DNA from: Chthonomonas sp. UBA2362
GTDB taxonomy: Bacteria > Armatimonadota > Fimbriimonadia > Fimbriimonadales > Fimbriimonadaceae
Assembly: GCA_002344135.1 (NCBI GenBank)
Contig: DDTO01000004.1
Span: forward strand, 549,660 to 613,659
Length of the DNA stretch: 64,000 bases
Reading direction: 5' to 3'
Position 1 is the stretch's first letter; every line of letters begins with the position of its first letter. The notes under the pieces were generated by a model, which ran no database searches, was not told where the DNA came from, and worked only from the letters and a program-made list of their open reading frames with translations. This document shows, one piece after another, positions 60,383 to 64,000 of this stretch. A program made the position numbers and the translations under genes.

Positions 60383-61207
60383 TTATGAGCCCGGCTTGCG
60401 TGCCCGAACAAACGCGCTGAACACTTTGCCATCCCACTGCTCGCGCTCCGCGGGGCTTAATTTCTCGATCGCCTTGGCGCCGCAGCCGCACTCCATCTCA
60501 TCGATGCGGTACCGCTTCGTCGGCTCGATCGAAATGTCGACGAAGCCGGCCGATTCGAGCAGGCGACGATATTCGTCGACGTCGAGCGCACCCGCCACGC
60601 AGCCGATGTAGGCCTCCATGTCCTTCTGGATCGCCTCGGGCAGACGCCCCTCCACCGCAATGTCGGAGACCGCGAACCGTCCCCCCGGCCGCAGGACTCG
60701 GTAGGCCTCGCGAAGAACCTGCCCCTTATCGGAGCTCAGGTTGATGACACAGTTCGAGATGACCACGTCGACGCTGCCGTCCGGCAGCGGGATCTCTTCG
60801 ATGTGCCCCTTGAGGAAGCGCACATTGCTCACGCCGGCCTTCAGCCGGTTTCGTTCCGCCAGCTCCAGCATTTCGTCGGTCATGTCGAGTCCGTAGGCAA
60901 ACCCGGTCGGCCCGACCCGCTTGGCTGAGAGGAGGACGTCGATGCCGCCGCCGCTGCCCAAATCGAGGACCGTTTCTCCCTCCGCGAGGGAGACCAGCGC
61001 GGTGGGGTTGCCGCAGCCAAGAGAAGCGAGCATGGCCTCATCGGGGACCTCGGCGCTTTGCGCCGCGTCGTAAAGGCCTTCCGAAATCGGATCCGGCCCT
61101 TCCCCGCTGCCCGAGCAGCAGGCAGCGCCTTTGCCGCTCAGCACGGTCTTGGCGGCCTCGCCATACTTCTGGCGCACGGTTTCGCGTATGTCGTTCGTTC
61201 GTTTCAT
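60383..61207 (-). CDS. arsM: Arsenite methyltransferase ArsM
   Basis: This 274-aa SAM-dependent enzyme methylates As(III). It has a Cys pair C30-C31 (GAACCSGSG), the SAM motif VLDLGSGGGIDVLLSA, the conserved Cys of ISNCVINLS, the Cys of YIGCVAGALD, and a C-terminal ECGCGAKA, all expected in ArsM. The start overlaps the arsR stop (ATGA), so the two are coupled and expressed together under ArsR control. Confidence 0.93.
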   Translation of the reverse strand: MKRTNDIRETVRQKYGEAAKTVLSGKGAACCSGSGEGPDPISEGLYDAAQSAEVPDEAMLASLGCGNPTALVSLAEGETVLDLGSGGGIDVLLSAKRVGPTGFAYGLDMTDEMLELAERNRLKAGVSNVRFLKGHIEEIPLPDGSVDVVISNCVINLSSDKGQVLREAYRVLRPGGRFAVSDIAVEGRLPEAIQKDMEAYIGCVAGALDVDEYRRLLESAGFVDISIEPTKRYRIDEMECGCGAKAIEKLSPAEREQWDGKVFSAFVRARKPGS

Positions 61208-61590
61208 TCTTCGGCTTTCTCCTTGCGAGCCCCGATCGGGCTCAGTCGTATCGTCGAGCGCTCGTCGCACGGATGCTCGAGCAGCTTGTTCAGGAAAAGG
61301 ACGGCTTCCGGTCGAATCCGGCAGATCATGCGCTGACCTCTGCGATCCATGGTGATAAGGCCAGCTTCGCGAAGCTCCTTGAGATGGTGCGAAATCGTCG
61401 AAGTCACCTTCGGATCGCCGGTGACGTAGCAGCAAACCTGCCCCGCGGTAGGCCCCTCTGCAGGTGCAAGGCCCCCGTCGTCGCCGATCGCTACCGAAGC
61501 CTCGCAGCACCGGAGATAACCGAAGATGCGAAGCCGGGTCGGATCGCCAAGCGTCTTGAGCATTCTGGCTAGGCGCGTCACGTCGTCCAC
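61204..61590 (-). CDS. arsR: ArsR-family repressor
   Basis: This 128-aa protein has a winged helix typical of ArsR/SmtB (LGDPTRLRIFGYL; VTSTISHHLKELREAGLI). Two Cys pairs (C28-C29 in YLRCCEAS and C53-C54 in GQVCCYV) can bind As(III). It represses itself and arsM from the palindrome just upstream. Confidence 0.92.
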   Translation of the reverse strand: MDDVTRLARMLKTLGDPTRLRIFGYLRCCEASVAIGDDGGLAPAEGPTAGQVCCYVTGDPKVTSTISHHLKELREAGLITMDRRGQRMICRIRPEAVLFLNKLLEHPCDERSTIRLSPIGARKEKAEE

Positions 61591-61607
61591 ACGAGCATTG
61601 TAGCACT

Positions 61608-61631
61608 ATAGTTCGATACTTGTAGAACTAT
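61608..61631. promoter_or_regulatory. ArsR operator candidate
   Basis: ATAGTTC-N10-GAACTAT is an inverted repeat 17 bp upstream of arsR, in the gap shared with the divergent enolase gene. Confidence 0.6.
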
Positions 61632-61674
61632 CGATCCAAAAGTCCCGAAGTGAGTTCGGTATCCTCTGAGCGCC

Positions 61675-63006
61675 ATGCCAGTGATCATCGACATCGTCGC
61701 CCGCGAAATCCTCGACAGCCGCGGTAATCCCACCATCGAAGTGGACGTCTTCCTCGACGACGGATCGTTCGGGAGGGCCGCGGTTCCCAGCGGCGCGAGC
61801 ACCGGCGCCTTCGAAGCCGTCGAGCTTCGCGACGGAGACAAAAAGCGCTACCTGGGCAAAGGCGTCCTGACAGCCGTCGACCACGTGAACGACGTCATCG
61901 CGCCTCGGCTACTGGATAAAGACGCAACCGATCAAGGGGCGGTCGATCAAGCGCTGATCGATCTCGACGGCAGCCAAAACAAAGGCAAGCTGGGCGCCAA
62001 CGCTATCCTCGGGGTATCGCTGGCCGTAGCAAAGGCGGCCGCTCAGGCTACTGGACTACCCCTCTTTCGGTACGTCGGCGGAGTTAAGGCACACGTGCTG
62101 CCGTTGCCGATGATGAACATCCTCAACGGTGGTCAGCACGCCGATTCGAACGTCGATTTCCAGGAGTTCATGGTGCTTCCAGTCGGCGCGCCGACCTTCG
62201 CTGACGCGCTGCGTTGGGGCGCAGAAATCTTCCACACGCTCAAGGGGGTTCTGAAGGGTCGCGGACTCGGAACTGGGGTCGGGGACGAAGGCGGCTTTGC
62301 GCCGAATCTTCGCAGCCAGGAACTCGCCTTCGACTACATCTTGGAGGCCGTCGACAAGGCCGGCTACACTGCGGGCAAGGACGTTTGGCTGGCGATCGAC
62401 GCGGCGGCTACCGAGTTCTACAGCAAGGGCAAGTACCATTACAAGTCGGGGCGCACTCGTGTCCGTGATTCGGCTTCTCAGGTGCGGTATCTCGCCCAAC
62501 TCGTGAGCAAGTACCCGATCATCAGCATCGAGGACGGACTCGCCGAGGACGATTGGAAGGGCTGGGCACTGCTGACCAAGACTCTGGGTCATAGATGCCA
62601 GATCGTGGGTGACGACCTCTTCGTCACCAACACCGAAAGGCTGCAGCGCGGGATCGATACGGGATGCGCGAACTCGATTCTCGTCAAGGTCAACCAAATC
62701 GGCACCCTCAGCGAGACGTTGAGTGCGGTCGACATGGCCCGTAGGGCAGGCTACACCGCCGTCATGAGCCATCGGTCGGGGGAAACCGAAGATACGACCA
62801 TCGCCCACCTCGCGGTAGCCACCAATTGCGGCCAGATCAAGACCGGCGCGCCAAGCCGAACCGACCGAGTTGCCAAGTACAACGAGCTGATCCGCATCGA
62901 AGAGGCCCTCGGATCGAGTGCGCGGTATGCCGGCGCTTCGGCATTCGGGCGTCTCGCTGCAGTGCTTCAAGCGCCTCCGGCGGCAAAACGCCGGCGTGCG
63001 ACCTAA
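61675..63006 (+). CDS. eno: Enolase
   Basis: This 443-aa glycolytic enzyme interconverts 2-phosphoglycerate and phosphoenolpyruvate. It has AREILDSRGNPTIEVDV at the N-terminus, the loop AVPSGASTGAFEA, GDEGGFAPN with the catalytic Glu, the Mg ligands of SIEDGLAEDDW and VGDDLFVTN, the catalytic Lys of ILVKVNQIGT, and SHRSGETEDTTIAHLAV. The C-terminus ends in a basic tail (AAKRRRAT). It is divergent from arsR-arsM. Confidence 0.96.
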   Translation: MPVIIDIVAREILDSRGNPTIEVDVFLDDGSFGRAAVPSGASTGAFEAVELRDGDKKRYLGKGVLTAVDHVNDVIAPRLLDKDATDQGAVDQALIDLDGSQNKGKLGANAILGVSLAVAKAAAQATGLPLFRYVGGVKAHVLPLPMMNILNGGQHADSNVDFQEFMVLPVGAPTFADALRWGAEIFHTLKGVLKGRGLGTGVGDEGGFAPNLRSQELAFDYILEAVDKAGYTAGKDVWLAIDAAATEFYSKGKYHYKSGRTRVRDSASQVRYLAQLVSKYPIISIEDGLAEDDWKGWALLTKTLGHRCQIVGDDLFVTNTERLQRGIDTGCANSILVKVNQIGTLSETLSAVDMARRAGYTAVMSHRSGETEDTTIAHLAVATNCGQIKTGAPSRTDRVAKYNELIRIEEALGSSARYAGASAFGRLAAVLQAPPAAKRRRAT

Positions 63007-63068
63007 CGGACTCCCGGCGGCGTCGAAATCAACAGCGCCACAATTCCGATACCTGGAGGAACTAGGAC

Positions 63069-64000
63069 ATGATTTGGACTTTCGCCTTGGCCACGCTGGC
63101 CGCGGTTGCCGACACCGGCACCGAACTCACCGTTTACAATCAAGGATTCGCGCTCGTCAAGGAGGTTCGCAGCCTCGAACTTCGGTCAGGCCGACAAGAC
63201 GTGCGCATCGAAGATGTCGCCCAGATGATCGAGCCGAGCAGCGTCGGCATCCGAAGCCTGTCGGCGCCCGGGTCTTTCGAGGTACTCGAACAGAACTACC
63301 AATACGACCTCATCGGCACGCAGGCGATTCTAAACAAAGCCGTGGGCCAGAAGATCGCGCTCAATCGTGTCTTGCCCAACGGGGTAAAGGAGCGGGTGAC
63401 CGGAACCCTGCTCAGTTCGCCGACCGCCATCATCGGCGGCCAGGGAGGCTCGCAGTACACCTATAACGGAATGGTGATTCGAGCCGACGACGGACGGATT
63501 CTCCTCGACCCGAGCGGCGAAATCGAGGTTGCGGCAATTCCGGAGGGGCTCATCAGCAAGCCGAGTCTGCTTTGGGACGTCGTCGCCGAACGCGCCGGGC
63601 GAAATCAGGTCGAGATCAGCTATCTCACACAGGGAATGAGTTGGAACGCGGACTACGTCCTCAGCCTCGACGGTGACGGTAAGAAGGGCGACCTCAAGGG
63701 CTGGGTGACGTTAACGAACAACTCGGGCGCCACCTTCAAGGACGCGAAGCTGAAGCTGCTCGCCGGCGACGTGGCCCGAGCGCAGATGAACCGTGCCCCG
63801 GGCGGTCGAGGAGGTGGCATCGCGGAAATGGCCAAGTCCGACGCTGGCTTTGCCGAAGAGCAGTTCGCGGACTATCACCTCTACACCTTGCAACGACCCG
63901 CCTCGGTGAGGAACCGCGAGATGAAGCAAGTCTCGCTCTTGGAATCCTTCGACGTGCCCGTCACGAAGTTGCTCCTCATCGACGCCATGCGCCAGTATCG
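63069..64000 (+). CDS. DUF4139-domain exported protein (3' end beyond window)
   Basis: The frame opens at ATG 63069 and is still open at the window edge, with at least 310 residues. It has a short signal peptide (WTFALATLAAVA), then TELTVYNQGFALVKEVRSLEL, and the DUF4139-type segment VEISYLTQGMSWNADYVLSLD...GDLKGWVTLTNNSGATFKDAKLKLLAGDV (quoted in parts). DUF4139 proteins are beta-rich envelope proteins of unknown function. It is 62 bp after enolase with an AGGAAC-type site upstream. Confidence 0.85.
   Translation, partial: MIWTFALATLAAVADTGTELTVYNQGFALVKEVRSLELRSGRQDVRIEDVAQMIEPSSVGIRSLSAPGSFEVLEQNYQYDLIGTQAILNKAVGQKIALNRVLPNGVKERVTGTLLSSPTAIIGGQGGSQYTYNGMVIRADDGRILLDPSGEIEVAAIPEGLISKPSLLWDVVAERAGRNQVEISYLTQGMSWNADYVLSLDGDGKKGDLKGWVTLTNNSGATFKDAKLKLLAGDVARAQMNRAPGGRGGGIAEMAKSDAGFAEEQFADYHLYTLQRPASVRNREMKQVSLLESFDVPVTKLLLIDAMRQY

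Overview
The window reads as chromosomal DNA, roughly 60% GC, from a diderm (Gram-negative type) bacterium. My best guess is Armatimonadota, Fimbriimonadia-like. The reasons are two exported proteins with PEP-CTERM sorting tails, two exported proteins sharing a dockerin-type C-terminus, an MCE/MlaD protein, LolA-like and outer-membrane barrel proteins, an orphan DUF1800 gene, and housekeeping genes scattered out of their usual operons (rplK without rplA, nuoM without other nuo genes, bL9 after an mlaD-like gene). There is no rRNA gene here to prove the phylum, and I see no prophage, IS element or CRISPR array.

Layout. 1-10 kb: a hypothetical gene, a large secreted zinc metalloprotease with a dockerin-like tail, a VWA protein paired with a MerR-like regulator, a membrane-protein gene broken by an in-frame TGA, an exported subtilase, and a universal-stress/isochorismatase pair. 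10-15 kb: fabD-fabG, a small exported Cys-Cys protein, an S66 peptidase and a phosphodiester glycosidase. 14.8-25.8 kb: a long minus-strand directon (HAD phosphatase, Ig-like protein, outer-membrane barrel, degenerate caspase-like protein, HhH protein, deoB, nuoM, URO-D-like, mlaD-like, rplI). 25.9-29.4 kb: a TPR protein, upp and an exported repeat protein. 29.4-33.6 kb: two paralogous minus-strand small-RNA genes bracketing a PEP-CTERM trypsin-like protease, then an RSH-type (p)ppGpp hydrolase-like gene and a transglutaminase. 33.6-38.4 kb: a methyltransferase, a dockerin-tailed protein, a 21-bp tandem repeat, DinB, tRNA-Ala and an SDR/SnoaL/FMN-reductase operon. 38.5-41.4 kb: an Hpt protein, a REC-PAS-GGDEF protein and an M42 peptidase. 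41.4-49.2 kb: three lipoproteins, a GH31 glucosidase, a dGTPase, a double LolA-like protein and a DapL-type aminotransferase. 49.3-51.7 kb: TetR, an S41 peptidase and YceI. 51.7-55.9 kb: a manganese-type ABC importer with a divergent MntR. 55.9-64 kb: an FmdB zinc ribbon and rplK, a PEP-CTERM protein, DUF1800, a CBM9-like protein, arsM-arsR, enolase and the start of a DUF4139 gene.

The most novel item is the pair of unannotated small RNAs at about 29,995-30,150 and 31,367-31,519 (minus strand). Both have the same sigma70-type promoter (TTGGCR, 17 bp, GATAAT), an A+1 that opens a 5' hairpin, a single-stranded ACCUCCUCC (anti-Shine-Dalgarno-like) segment, a middle hairpin and an intrinsic terminator. 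Stem positions covary between the copies, while the CU-rich terminator loop is conserved. They look like a new sRNA family acting on ribosome binding sites. The next gene downstream on the same strand carries a perfect 9-nt match in its Shine-Dalgarno sequence.

Other points worth attention are the catalytically dead caspase-like protein co-transcribed with an outer-membrane barrel, the permease fused to a winged helix in the Mn transporter, and several clear palindromic operators (TetR, MntR, ArsR).
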